Shown here: in pieces, positions 11,598 through 22,755 of the stretch
Position numbering within the stretch: position 1 is the stretch's first letter
Layout of the letters: each line of letters opens with the position of its first letter
Origin: Dryomyza anilis
Taxonomy: Eukaryota; Arthropoda; Insecta; Diptera; Dryomyzidae
DNA length: 64,000 nt
Direction: 5' to 3'
Assembly (NCBI GenBank): GCA_951804985.1
Contig: OX638131.1
Span: 82,424,638 to 82,488,637 of the forward strand
Notes under the pieces: generated by a model
Database searches by the model: none
What the model was told of the DNA's origin: nothing
What the model saw: the letters and a program-made list of their open reading frames with translations, nothing else
Position numbers and translations under genes: made by a program

Positions 11598-12474
11598 TAG
11601 GGGAGATCGGGGCTAAGTCGACACTTTTTTTTCAATGCTAATTTTGACCAGCATATCAATGACATAGGACAAAAATAATAATGCCGTTGGATAGATTGAT
11701 TCATTAGCTAAAAATGTTCCATAAGCTGTAAAGATCTACAGTGTTTAGTTTCCACGAAACAAATGCAAATGAGACACAACCTCAAACCTGCTTCTGAAAT
11801 TAGGCTGGGGTAAAGTCAACACTACCCACTTTTCCCGCGAATGCACATTTTTGCTGATATCTTTCAATTTGATTGAATTATATAATTCAAGATAAAACTA
11901 TTCGTGCTGTTTTATTCCGGTCTCGCGAAATTGTTTGACCTTTATTCATATTATTCACATTTTATCTATTTTTGGAAATAACTTCTTAAATCATGGTCAA
12001 CTGAATGACAAGTCTCATTATATTGTAAGAATGGACTATTTTGTAAAACTCATTGAACAAAAAGTTTTATAAATTGTATTTTCGCGGAATCTACTTTGAC
12101 CAAATGCTTATGTGTCGACTTTACCCCACGAGACTTAGCCTACTATTATTGGCATAAAAATGCGAATTGAATGGTAAAATAAAATAAAAATCAACACGAT
12201 TTGATAAGTGAACCCCTTACTACATAAAACTCACAACAAAATATATAAGTAAATAATCAAAACTTTAATGGCAAGTACAAGTTTTGGAGTCAAAAAACAC
12301 ATTTTATTACATAAAAACTGAAGTTCCAGCTAAACATGGATTTCTCTTCCTTCGTAAGAGTGGCATCTAATGTTACGTGTATAGTATCAATTTGAAGTTG
12401 ATCTGACATCCCATTCGCTTTTTAAAGCAAATATTGACTTTGCCCCGATGTCGACTTAGCCCCGGTCTCCCCTA
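11598..12474. mobile_element. TIR element, 877 bp, GGGGAGAYCGGGGCTAAGTC ends
   Basis: Terminal inverted repeats of about 26 bp differ at a single position: 11598-11623 and 12449-12474. They begin TAGGGGAGAYCGGGGCTAAG and include GTCGACA. TA at each outer edge may be the target duplication. Further inside, GGGGTAAAGTCAACACTACC and GTCGACTTTACCCCACG echo the ends. The TIR resembles the GGGGAGCTTGGGGTAAAGTG end at 63368, so this is a cousin of the 42299 family. No ORF. Confidence 0.82.
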
Positions 12475-12800
12475 CATTTTGAAATAAAAATAAAAATTTG
12501 GTTTCGATCCGCCCTAATGGACATCCCATACATCAATTCTATATAATTCACTGGTTTTGAGTTTGACTGCTTACCAATAATTTTTTTTTTATTACGTAAC
12601 GTTTTTAAGAAAATTACAATAATATTTTTAAACCGTTCTCATCCACTACTTAGAATAAATAAATATAGTTACTAGGAAAAATAGTTTAACAAAAAACTTA
12701 ATCGCATTTGTTTGTAATTGTCTGGACTAATTTTGATATACTAATGAATCCTAATATTTCAATACGTTTTTAAGATAATTGGAACTAAACTCGGATTTGT

Positions 12801-13465
12801 TTTTATACCCTACACTAAGAGTGAAAGGGTATATTGAGTTTGGTACGCCGTTTGTAACACCCAGAAGGAAGCATCTCCGGTATGGAAAAGTATATATATT
12901 CTTGATCAGCATGACCTCTTGCTTTAGCGATGTCCGTCTGTCTGTCCGTCTGTCTGTTGAAATCCTTACTACTTTTAAAATTGAAGAGCTAGATAAATGA
13001 AACTAATAACTTAGATTACTAATATACCTACGCTGTATGTGCGAGATCGGTCGAGATCGGTCCATTGTGACCTATGATCCGACCACTTATGTTCAAATAC
13101 CTCATATAAAATGTACATATAAAGATCAATTTTTATGTATACGTGCTTAGGTAAACTTTGTTGGTCAAATATATATTGACATCATGCTCAAATACATGAT
13201 AATAATGTTTTCCGGCGAAAAGACTTGTGGTTCACAAAAAAAAAATCGAAATTCGGTACACCTACCCATTTGTAAATATGGGTATTAAATGAATGGACAT
13301 TCTTCAGCGATTGAAAGTTTGTAATTATTTTCAGGATTCGTATACCCTGGTGACCTATATATCACTTTGAATGGTAACCACACATATGTGTAGGGTATTT
13401 ATAGTCGGCTTAGACCGACTATAATTTTGATAATCCTAACTATCATAATTACACCTACTTTAAAA
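12801..13465 (+). mobile_element. Mini-me/DINE-like element, subfamily 1
   Basis: Begins TTTTATACCCTACACTAAGA, followed by GGTATGGAAAAGTATATATA, the core TTCTTGATCAGCATGACC and a GTCYGTCTGTC run at 12929-12960. This is the TA-core-GTCY organisation described for dipteran mini-me elements, related to DINE-1/Helentron-type non-autonomous Helitrons. Near its 3' end GTCGG-CTTAGA-CCGAC (about 13403-13420) forms a hairpin, a feature expected near Helitron termini. Short frames over it (12779-13000) are not genes. The next subfamily copy follows about 40 bp downstream in the same orientation. Confidence 0.8.
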
Positions 13466-13502
13466 TTTCCCATGAGATCTAACCTTCCCAACTGGTTTTT
13501 AT

Positions 13503-14266
13503 TTTTATACCCTACACCTATAAGGTACAGGGTATATTAACTTTGTGCATATATTGTAACGCCCCTTAGGAGGCGTGTCCGGTATGGAAAAGTATATATA
13601 TTCTTGATCAGCATCACTACCCGAGTCCGTTTAGCCATGTCCGTCTGTCTGTCCGTCTTGCTGTCCGAATACAGAATAACTTGAGAAATACTGATCAGAA
13701 TGCGATAAATTTCGTCTCAATAAATTTTATCCAAAAGTAGGAACTGAGTTTGAAAATGAGCCAAATCGGTCAACGGACACGCCCACCTCCCATACAAGTC
13801 ACTTTTATATAACTTTTTCGGAACTAATAACTCGAAAAGTATTTAATATATAGTTATAAAATTTAAAACATATTGTTATAATTCACCTAAAAATATGTGG
13901 TTCAAGAATGGGCGTGATCCGCCCACTTTTTTTTTCATTATTTCCCGGGTTTTCATAGTGGAAATTTGATCCGTAAATTATTAAAATCAAATCTATGAAA
14001 TATTAGCCTTTCAAAATTTTAAATATAGTCGTGGTCCGCCCAATTATATTTTTCAATTTTTTTTTTAGTTTTTTTATACTTTATATAAATTTTTTAATTT
14101 ATGGGGTTATAAGACGTAAATTTCTGATATATGAATAATATTCTGAGGGTTAATATCCCCACCAAAGGTGTAGGGTATTCCATAGTTGGGCCCGACCGAC
14201 TATAAAAATCCGCCCCATGTGACCGAACTTACCCATGTGACCTAACTTTCCCAACTCGTTTTAGAT
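13503..14266 (+). mobile_element. Mini-me/DINE-like element, subfamily 2, copy 1
   Basis: Begins TATACCCTACACCTATAAGG, has the core TTCTTGATCAGCATCACTAC and a GTCCGTCTGTCTGTC run (13636-13665). The body is AT-rich with repeated GGGCGTGATCCGCCCAC and GGTCCGCCCA blocks, then GGTGTAGGGTATTCCATAGT, a GGGCCCGACCGAC hairpin-prone block and CTAACTTTCCCAACTCGTTT. It is colinear with 28932-29664 and 39400-40206. No coding capacity. Confidence 0.82.
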
Positions 14267-14426
14267 ATTTTTTTTCACTTAGGATTTAATGATTAACAAA
14301 AAAAACCTGATATATGGTTAGCTAAAGCAAAATTACTAACTTATTCTAATTGATCTACTTATTCCACGAAAACTTAATTTTGGTACTCTTTTCAATTAGA
14401 ATACTAATGAAAAATCATCACCTTTA

Positions 14427-14686
14427 TATCGTCGTTGTAGAACGAAAAGTCACCAAATACATTTTTAAAATGCCATATATTCATTCACAAAAATCTTTAT
14501 AAATCTGTCAATTTTTAATCGATGATCTCAGTTTATTTTACGACATGATAAGAAAATGTAAATCTATTAGTTGATTTTTTAACTTTAAAAATGCATCAAT
14601 TACTTTTTATAATATTAATCAACAAACTTGAAAATTAAGTTTTTCAAAAAAATGTATTTGGTGACTTTCGTTCTACAACGACGATA
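14427..14686. mobile_element. MITE, 260 bp, TATCGTCGTTGTAGAACG ends
   Basis: Terminal inverted repeats of more than 30 bp (14427-14460 and 14653-14686) begin TATCGTCGTTGTAGAACGAA and differ by one missing A. TA at both edges could be the duplicated target. A second partial copy lies at 56290-56440. The size and lack of coding fit a MITE. Confidence 0.83.
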
Positions 14687-15339
14687 TCTAAAATAAGCTT
14701 ATTCTTTTTGCATAGTCAATTTTTTCCTATTACGTAGCGATTTTGAGAAAAATTCCGTTAAAAACGACCATTTTAAGTAATTTGTATGTGAAATTTTAAC
14801 AGTTTTTGACGGAAACTGCGTTAATAGAGCATATTTTAAAAAGGAGAACCGATACAAAAAAGTTAGTAATTTTCATCATTAGCTTTAACTATGCTCTGCA
14901 TAACCATAAATCATTTTCATGTTTACCATCAGATTCACAATGTTAAAAAAAAATCGTGCAAAAATTCTATAAAAAATCAATATTTTTCGAGTTTAGATTC
15001 AAATATCTTAAAAACCGATCGGAATAATAGATATACTGTAATATACTGTAATTAGTCTTGACATTTAAAAGAAATATTGCGTTCACAGTTTTTTTTTGAA
15101 AAACTGGTTGTGTAAGAACTTTATTTCTTTTTTCTAAAAAGTGGATGAAAAAGGCCTGTAAATTCGAGTTTCTTAAAAACGTTATGTAAAAAAAAAAATT
15201 GAGTATGCAGTCAGTCCCGAGATATATCCCGGATTATGTCCCGAATGATTGAAGTTGTATTATATGTACCAAATAAGTAAATTTTACACATTAAGTCGGA
15301 TCGGCATATTTTTCCCATAGTTGTAAAAGGTCGTAATTT

Positions 15340-16062
15340 AAGGTCTTTAAGTTATCACAAGAAAATTTGAGTCGGAAAATAATTTCCTGTGCTTGAGTAT
15401 TGCAGATGAAGTTAAAAACACTTTAAATCAATATTTCATCATCTAAATAAAGCTGTTTTGGATCGAAGTAGGCTTAAAAAAATTAGTGATTGAATCTATT
15501 ATTGTCTTATGTTCGCGCATCGTCTTTGAAGTTTAAAAAGAACAAAAATTCTACATTTTCTCAAGTTAAACCTGTCACAAATATAATTGTTTTAGTACAT
15601 TCTTTGTAGTTCTGAATCCAAATATGTTAACGATCAATTTCTGTGACGAATAGTAAAAAAATACTAAAGTCTGTCAATAATTAAATTTATACTCATTAAA
15701 TTATATTTTTTATGATTTATTGGCGTACGCGCATTGCAAGTGAAGGTAAAAAAATAACTTTAAAAAATAATTTTATGTTTAGGGTAATAAAAATGTATTT
15801 TGTATCAGAATAGGTTCCAAAAATTAGAGTTTAAATCTATTAATGTCCTCCTAAAATTTCAGAAATTGGGAAGTTGAAAACACCAAAAAAATCAGGAGGA
15901 CATTAATATATTCAAACTCTATTTTTTGAGCCTATTCCGATATTTACATGGTAGAAAAAAACAAAAATACGATTTTGTTTTAAATTTATCTGCAATGCTT
16001 AAGCACAGGACATTTTTTTCGATCAAATTTTCATGTAACTTTTAGGCCGTATTACAATTTGC
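15340..16062. repeat. Foldback-type repeat cluster
   Basis: One unit at 15340-15500 is followed by a large inverted repeat: the left arm 15722-15860 (ending ATCTATTAATGTCCTCCTAA) and right arm about 15890-16062, whose minus strand reads TTGAATATATTAATGTCCTC. The loop is about 30 bp. Related to 10500-10760. No coding frame. Confidence 0.72.
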
Positions 16063-16072
16063 TATTATAATA

Positions 16073-17158
16073 TACCCTGCAAACATTTTGTATCGCTGAT
16101 GATATGCGGCATCATATTACCTTGATGATACATGGTATCGCGGAGACAATCATTTTCTTTACTTCGGAAGAAACATCCTTCGGGAGAAAATGAAGCCACG
16201 GGCGCGATACTTCAAAACGTAAAATATGTGATATCGCGCATTTGTTTCTCAGACGATAATAATATGCTAACGCCAAATACTCGCGCGGTAGAAATAAATA
16301 TGATATCGTAAAATTATCGTTGAGATCATAAGTATATCATATCGTATAAATATCATTCAAATCATAAGAATATGATCGCAGAATTATCGAACGTAAGATA
16401 CAAATATATCACAAAATTTTTGTGGAGAAAATTAAAATATGATATCGCTAATTAATCACTAAGAATACAAATGAGGGATCCCACATATTAACAGAAGATC
16501 GTAAAAGCTACAGTCCTGAAGAACTTAGGCCGAGCTCTTTCACCATATGAGGTTTACGTGTTATAATTGTACTCAAATGGGTGGGAACTACAGTTTAATG
16601 CCGAATCCAAACGGCGGAGTGAGAGCTTTTCTTAAGCAATCGCAAATAAATAATAAAATATTTTTAATAAGCTCGATCAAATTTTCAAAACCTACTCGAT
16701 TAACAAAAATTGTATTCTTGGAAGAGTGTCAAAGTTGTATATGCGAGTAATAATATCAGCTGCGAGTATATTTTTCGATACCATCGTTTAATCTTTTTAG
16801 CGATTGTATTGCGATATCATATTATTATCATGTGTTGGGCAATGTTACGATATGATATTTTTAACTTTTAGACATATTGCTATTGTACATCTAGAAGTAT
16901 CATATTCGAAGGAACATTCTCTACCGAATGAAGTATTTTTCTCGTACCCAAAATGAAGGTGGCTGCAACAATCACCTACATATCATTTAAAAGACATAAA
17001 TATGATATAACTAAAAATTTTACATAATTTGTACATCTTTCTTTTGTTTTCAACGCGATATAAATAAGAAATATCTCCCAAAGACCATCAAGACGATACA
17101 ATTATAATATCGTAAAAGTTTCTTCCAATTAACCTATCTTCCAAATGTTTGCAGGGTA
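16073..17158. mobile_element. TIR element, 1086 bp, TACCCTGCAAACATTT ends
   Basis: A perfect 16-bp inverted repeat TACCCTGCAAACATTT lies at 16073-16088 and 17143-17158, with TA as possible target duplication. The interior is full of short ATATGATATCGTA-type palindromic motifs, similar to sequence at 10900-11090, and carries a SINE fragment (16507-16645). No transposase frame. Confidence 0.82.
16507..16645 (-). mobile_element. SINE fragment (ATT-tailed family), nested in a TIR element
   Basis: Matches the 3' half of the SINE, including GAACTTAGGCCGAGCTCT and the CCGAATCCAAACGGCG block, without tRNA head or tail. It sits inside the inverted-repeat element 16073-17158, so it inserted after that element or was captured by it. 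The 67-codon frame 16547-16750 runs through it and is not a gene. Confidence 0.8.
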
Positions 17159-18600
17159 AGTTTGATTTCGATCCACACTATTAAACATGAAATCAAACAT
17201 TTGTCATCAAGTCTATTGAAAAATAATTAAAATATGCTAACGACTGCAAATTTAAAATTTAATAGTTTTAATATTTTCTACACGTTATTTTGATTGGCAA
17301 ACCCGGGATTTCATTTAGGGATTTTCGGTACAAATATTCTCCGGGATCCCGGGATTGGAAGCCCTAGTTCTATCGCCATGGTTCCATATAAAAGACACTT
17401 TGAAACATGCATATTTTTAATTTTAATAATATTGGGCCTTTTGAGTTCTGTCAGATGAAAATCTAACTGACACAAAAAAATAAGAAAAATAAAAAAATAT
17501 GAAATAAAAAATATTTTTTTATAAAACGTTTTTAAAGTGAATTTTTCGTATGATTTAAAATGAAACGTGGGGCTGTAGATAAATCACATTAAAAATATGT
17601 AATATCACATTAAAAATATGTCAAAATGGTAAAAAAAAAATCATAATTGTTGTTCAAAACCAAATAATATTACATTAATGGTATTCATCTAATTGAATAA
17701 GTTTGCCTTTTGTGTATGTTCATATTTTAATGAGGTTGTTGTATGAAGGCACATTTAGAAAATTTTAAATGAATACTGTGTATATAAAGCAGCCAATTGA
17801 TAAATGCCAAAGGTTTTAAATATTGAACAACAAAAAACACCGAAATCATTGAAACAATATAAATTTATCAACAAATTTAACGTGTTTCTCTAGTTGCAAA
17901 AATCGCCTGCATTTGACACTACAAAATATAAATTGTGACGTTTTCAAAAATTAATTATTTCGATTGCCCAGAAAAGCTAATGTGCAAAGATATGTAGTGT
18001 GTGTATTATATTTTTCATACAAATATAGACAGTTCATATATGAGGCTGTATACTGTATACATAGAAAAAAATACGTCAAATCCCATTAAAATCGGTCAAT
18101 AGGACAATTATTGATTTAATAGTATACAAAAAATAAATCATTTCATATAAACTCAATGGAAATGTCATTGTATTTTCTAGTATTTAATGGTATTTTCCGA
18201 TTAAAATAATAATTTATCCTATTGACTATTTTTAATTGTAAAAAACTATTATTAATATAGTTGTTTTTTTTGGTGGATGACCATTAAAAGAAAAATTGGT
18301 TTAAAATTTTTTTGAAAATTTTGGCTTGTAAAGTACTATATTATTTTAATTCTAACATGTGGCTGAATGGGCATAAAATTTCGATAGCTATTTTTTTCAC
18401 GTCCGTTTGCAAGTCCTCTCCTATGCGAATGCTATGAATTTTAAATATGTGATTGTCATAGAAAAATCAAATTGAGTAATGTAATTGTTGACTTCAGAAG
18501 TTTCTAGAAATATTAAAATCGTGTAAAATTTAAAAATATTATATAAATAAAAATAAATAAAAATTAAATAAAAAAATATTAAAATTTCATTTCATGTTCC
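17159..18600. other. AT-rich stretch
   Basis: Contains GGTCAATAGGACAATTATT (18093) and its mirrored ATTTATCCTATTGAC (18208-18222), hinting at a further decayed inverted repeat. Nothing else recognised. Confidence 0.45.
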
Positions 18601-19440
18601 TCTGTTTTATAGGAACCTCCCGAAAGTATGCAATGCAATGCGCTTGATAAGCATTGCAAAATATTGCTGCATTAATTCGACACTGTCACGTGTTACATTC
18701 CTGCTGCTGCGTCCTTCGTCCTTTTTGTTTTTGTGTGCATTTTCATGTTGCCACCAAAAGCACGTAACTGTCGTAGACAACGCTCAAGGAGTGACCGCTA
18801 ATAAAGCAATAGAATGAACAGCAACAACATTTACTGGCAGCAACGACAACAGCGACCGCAACTCATGCAAAAAAAAAAAAACAAAAAAAAAACTTAGTTG
18901 CAAAAAAAAAATATAGCAGCAATCGAAAAACAGCTCCGATGCTATGTCCTTCTTTGTATTATCCTTTCGCCATTGTTGTAGCTCGTTACAAATTTGCTGC
19001 TGCTCGTCCTGCACCAGCAGACAATAAAGCGCTCGGCAGAGCATGCACTGCATATAAAACAGACCGCAGCTGTGTTTTTGTTGTTATTGTTGATTTTTTG
19101 CCACGAAGATGCCACGCTCCTGCTGCAGGACATCTTCATGGCGCTTTGTTCGGCTTGTTATCCTTGGCACCGTCGCGTTGCATACCAACGGACGCGACGC
19201 CACCGGCGTGTCGACGCGCTTCGTACGGGCGGAAGTTTTTGTGTTGTGCTTAAAAGTTGCGCTGTTTCAATTTAGTTCAATTTTGCGTGTATGTGGTCTT
19301 TGTCTGTGTGAGCTAATTATTATCCTTGAGTGGATTTTTTATTCCCGTTTTATTTTCTTTATTTTAACGAGTTATCAGCCAGTAGCCATATGGCTGCATA
19401 TGCAGCTCGCCGTGAATTAGTTGCAGTTTAAATTAACAGT
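18601..19440. other. Less AT-rich island, candidate intronic regulatory DNA
   Basis: Sequence of high complexity with CTGCTGCTCG-type blocks and a CACGTG E-box (18688-18693). Overlapping frames on both strands (up to 104 codons) share no domain and probably reflect composition only. Confidence 0.35.
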
Positions 19441-19840
19441 TGCCCTAAATTCATATCATGCGTCCATACAAGTGAATCGATATTGTACTTATAACATTTT
19501 CGAAATTTAACATTTTTACCCAATAAAAATTGGTAAATTAAAAATGCTTTAAGTCCCTGAAATTTGCATTCAAAATGCGCTATGTTCAGAATCCCGTTTC
19601 TTACATTATTTTTGGGTTTCAATGCAATTTTTTCGTGAACATTTATAGAAATATAAATATTCATCAATTATTTCCCATAAACATGTTCACTGAACCAATC
19701 AAAATTAGATTTCATTTAATTAAATATTTACCATAAGTTTTTAAACATTTTATAAAAATGATAAATTTAAATGTATCCGATATTTTATTTTGAATTTAAT
19801 AGCTCATTGGCATAAACAATTTAAAGTCAGCATTACAACT

Positions 19841-20680
19841 GGGCCCGAATCGCGGCAGTCGTTATCGAGTAAGCAATCGTATCGAATAAAATTCCGTTAT
19901 CGAACGAGTGGCTGTATCACGGCACTCGATACGTTATGAATCGAAATTTTGAGAAAGCATAATAGATTTTTCTTTACTTTTTTAAAAATTGCAATGGAAT
20001 ACTTGTCAAAAGTCATCAAAATTAATTCAAAATAACAAAAAAAAAAATGTTGTTTGTCATGTTAGCCGCGCAAAAGCCACTTTTTATTTAATTTACATCA
20101 ATACGAAATGATTAAACGGAAAGTCCGTCTATTTCCCCACTATTTTGGCCATATATTTCAGTTTTCGGTAACCGTGTGAAGTTCTCCTCGGTAGCAGTCA
20201 ACGACTTTTCCGCAGAGGACCTCTAACTAGTTTGTTTTTTTTTATATAGTGCAAATAACAATAAAGTGCAAAATACAAATAACAAATTTACACAATTTTT
20301 CCTTTCGCAATGATTTCGAATTCGCGATGCATTTTATTTTTAAAAGGTTGTGCCCTAAGTTTTTGCGACATATTCTTCTTTGGGCGCATATTGGAATGTA
20401 TATTTAGTATATAAATATGTAATAGACATTAAAAGACTATAATTAACTGAAAATGTTATACTCAACACGGTTTCTGTTGAAAAAGTTTAAATTTAAAATG
20501 TTTTCGATGGCAGTTTATGTATCGAGTACAACTACGTTAGAGTTCATTCGAACGTTTACTCGTTATCGAATGTCATCATCCCAATATTTTTTATTTTTTT
20601 GTTCGATAACGAGTTCCGTAATTTCAAACTCAAGAATTTCGATCGCTTTTGCTCGATAACGACTGCCGTAATTTGGCCCC
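19841..20680. mobile_element. TIR element, 840 bp, CGGCAGTCGTTATCGAG ends
   Basis: The left end GGGCCCGAATCGCGGCAGTC and the right end (minus strand) GGGGCCAAATTACGGCAGTC both continue GTTATCGAG. Further CGATAACGAGTTCCG and TTATCGAACGAG repeats occur inside. The only frame (20453-20659, 68 codons) resembles nothing known. No clear target duplication. Confidence 0.72.
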
Positions 20681-20902
20681 TGACTTTTTTTTGAAAATTT
20701 TAAACCAAATGGTGGGAACGTTTCTTTGTTCAAAATTCGAAGGTATAACGTGAAAAAAAATATTTATTGAATATGAGGTCTGAATTTAATTTTTTATTAT
20801 ATAAATCTTCTATATATTTCTGTTTAATAATTTAAATATCGAATAAAATATTTTGAGGAAATTTCTATGTTTTTTTAACATTTCTGCATTTTAGATACTA
20901 GG

Positions 20903-20982
20903 AGTACATTCAACTTGAGAGCTCGGCCTAAGTTCTTACATAGGACTGTAGTGCCAAACTATTATTATTAGTACATTCAACT
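20903..20982 (+). mobile_element. 54-bp 5'-truncated SINE insertion with 13-bp target duplication
   Basis: AGTACATTCAACT occurs at 20903-20915 and 20970-20982. Between them lies only the 3' terminus of the ATT-tailed SINE (GAGAGCTCGGCCTAAGTTC... to CCAAACTATTATT). Severe 5' truncation with an intact tail and duplication is the signature of aborted target-primed reverse transcription. Confidence 0.85.
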
Positions 20983-21904
20983 GACATATCTTAAAATCGT
21001 TCATAAAAAAAACAATCCCAACAATTCGTCAAAACCTCGCTATTCACACTATCTATATTACACCAGCCATCCCTAAAGCGACATAATGAAGTCTCTTGAA
21101 TGAAGTCTCTTGGAGACTGCAAATGGCTACACTCAAAATAAAATTTGCTTAAAATACACGAAATCGTTCGTTTATTTTACGAAACAATTCGTGAAATTTA
21201 TTCACGAAATATTTCGTAAAATACATGAAAGAACTTTCTTAAATGTGTGATAAAATTACGAATATTAATTGTTTATTTTAAGAAACTATTTGTAGATTTT
21301 ATTTACGTACATTAATACGAAATAATTAATTGAACATTTGTGTACATTTTATGAAACATATGAATTATTTTACGAATCTTTCGCGATTACACAAATACTT
21401 TCTTCACGATGAAAAATTCATTCATAAAAATCTGAAATATTATTCTTTTATTTGATACTTTTGACACAAACAGAACTCACACAGAATACATTTAAAACTG
21501 TTTGTATTTTATAACTATCTCCTTGTGACCACAATAATATAACGAAAGTTTCGTAATTTTAGCGAAATATTTGTAATTTTGTGGTTATTTTAAATTTACA
21601 ATTCCGGGGTCATTCATACGCTTAAAACTTAAATATCTCAAAGGAAAATTAATGTATTTACTTGATTTTTTTGTACAAGTGGTATTTAAATAGTAGTAAA
21701 TAAATTACATAAAAAATGTGTTGTAAAACTTCATGTACAAACCATCGACGCATATTTAAAAAAAGAACCAATTACACATGTAATAAAAAACTAAGTCATT
21801 TAGATCAGGTTTTTGAACTATTTTCTGGATAAACATAGGTCATTTTAAAACGTTTTCATTAGTTTGCTTACTTGAATATTTTGTGCAAGTAGTATTTAAA
21901 TAGG
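20983..21904. other. AT-rich stretch with ACGAAAT/ATTTCGT motifs
   Basis: Between 21125 and 21600 the motif TTTCGTAAAAT and its reverse recur many times, as in a decayed palindromic element whose ends I cannot place. The rest is unremarkable. Confidence 0.45.
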
Positions 21905-22450
21905 ACTAAACATCTGATGAAAAATAGAGAATTCTATACCGTTGATCAAAAGATATTAATAAAATAGTGATCGATCCGGACGGGACAAAAACGGAAGTGC
22001 ATGTCGAGGTACTTATAGAAATTAAAAAAATTCAGCAAATTTTGCGTACATATTATTCTTTTGAATTGTTTAAAAAAATAGTTAAAATCATGTGCTTTCT
22101 TCGTAGATTTATACTTTGCAGTTAATGTTTAAAGATTGTGTATAATAAATCACAGAATTTCCGAACGGGACGAAAAGTTTCCTATAGAAATTATCACTAC
22201 GATTTTTAATTCTAAAATTACTTTTTGCGTATAAATTATTTTTTTGAATTATTTAGGAACATAGCTGGGATAATTTAGTTAATTTCTCTATACCAACACT
22301 TTGTTCGTAAAGTTTATAGTTATTTCGTAATAAATCACTGAATGTTCCGTTTTCAGATTTTCAGATTTAGGAACAGAGAAATCAACTCTTTAAAAAATTG
22401 TTAGATACCTGTGATATTAAATGTATCTTTTTGGATCCGGACTGGACAAT
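21905..22450. repeat. Dispersed/tandem repeat with CCGGACGGGACAAAAACGG motif
   Basis: Two imperfect units start at CCGGACGGGACAAAAACGG (about 21976) and CCGAACGGGACGAAAAG (about 22161), each followed by TTTTGCGTA-ATTATT-TTTTGAATT. A related inverted piece lies at 27335-27420 (GTTTGTCCCGTCCGGAAC). Confidence 0.6.
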
Positions 22451-22755
22451 CGGACACCCTAATGTAAAAATCAGAATTTGTCCGTTATTATAATTTCAAT
22501 GAATATTTTTAAGCTTTGAAAAAACAGAAAAAAAAACACTTTTAGATTCACATATTTAAGTATCCAAATCCACCATTATTTTAAAGTTTTGAGCATTCTG
22601 AATTTTTCAGTTGTGGTTGACGTTTTTCTGCCCATATATAAAAATGGGTAGGTGTCTGTTTACGGGAAAAAATTAAAATCAAAGAATAAATTGACCAAAA
22701 AAGTTCTCTTACGGTATAAAGTAAAATTCACCTGTAGATGCAAGTTTTATATAAG

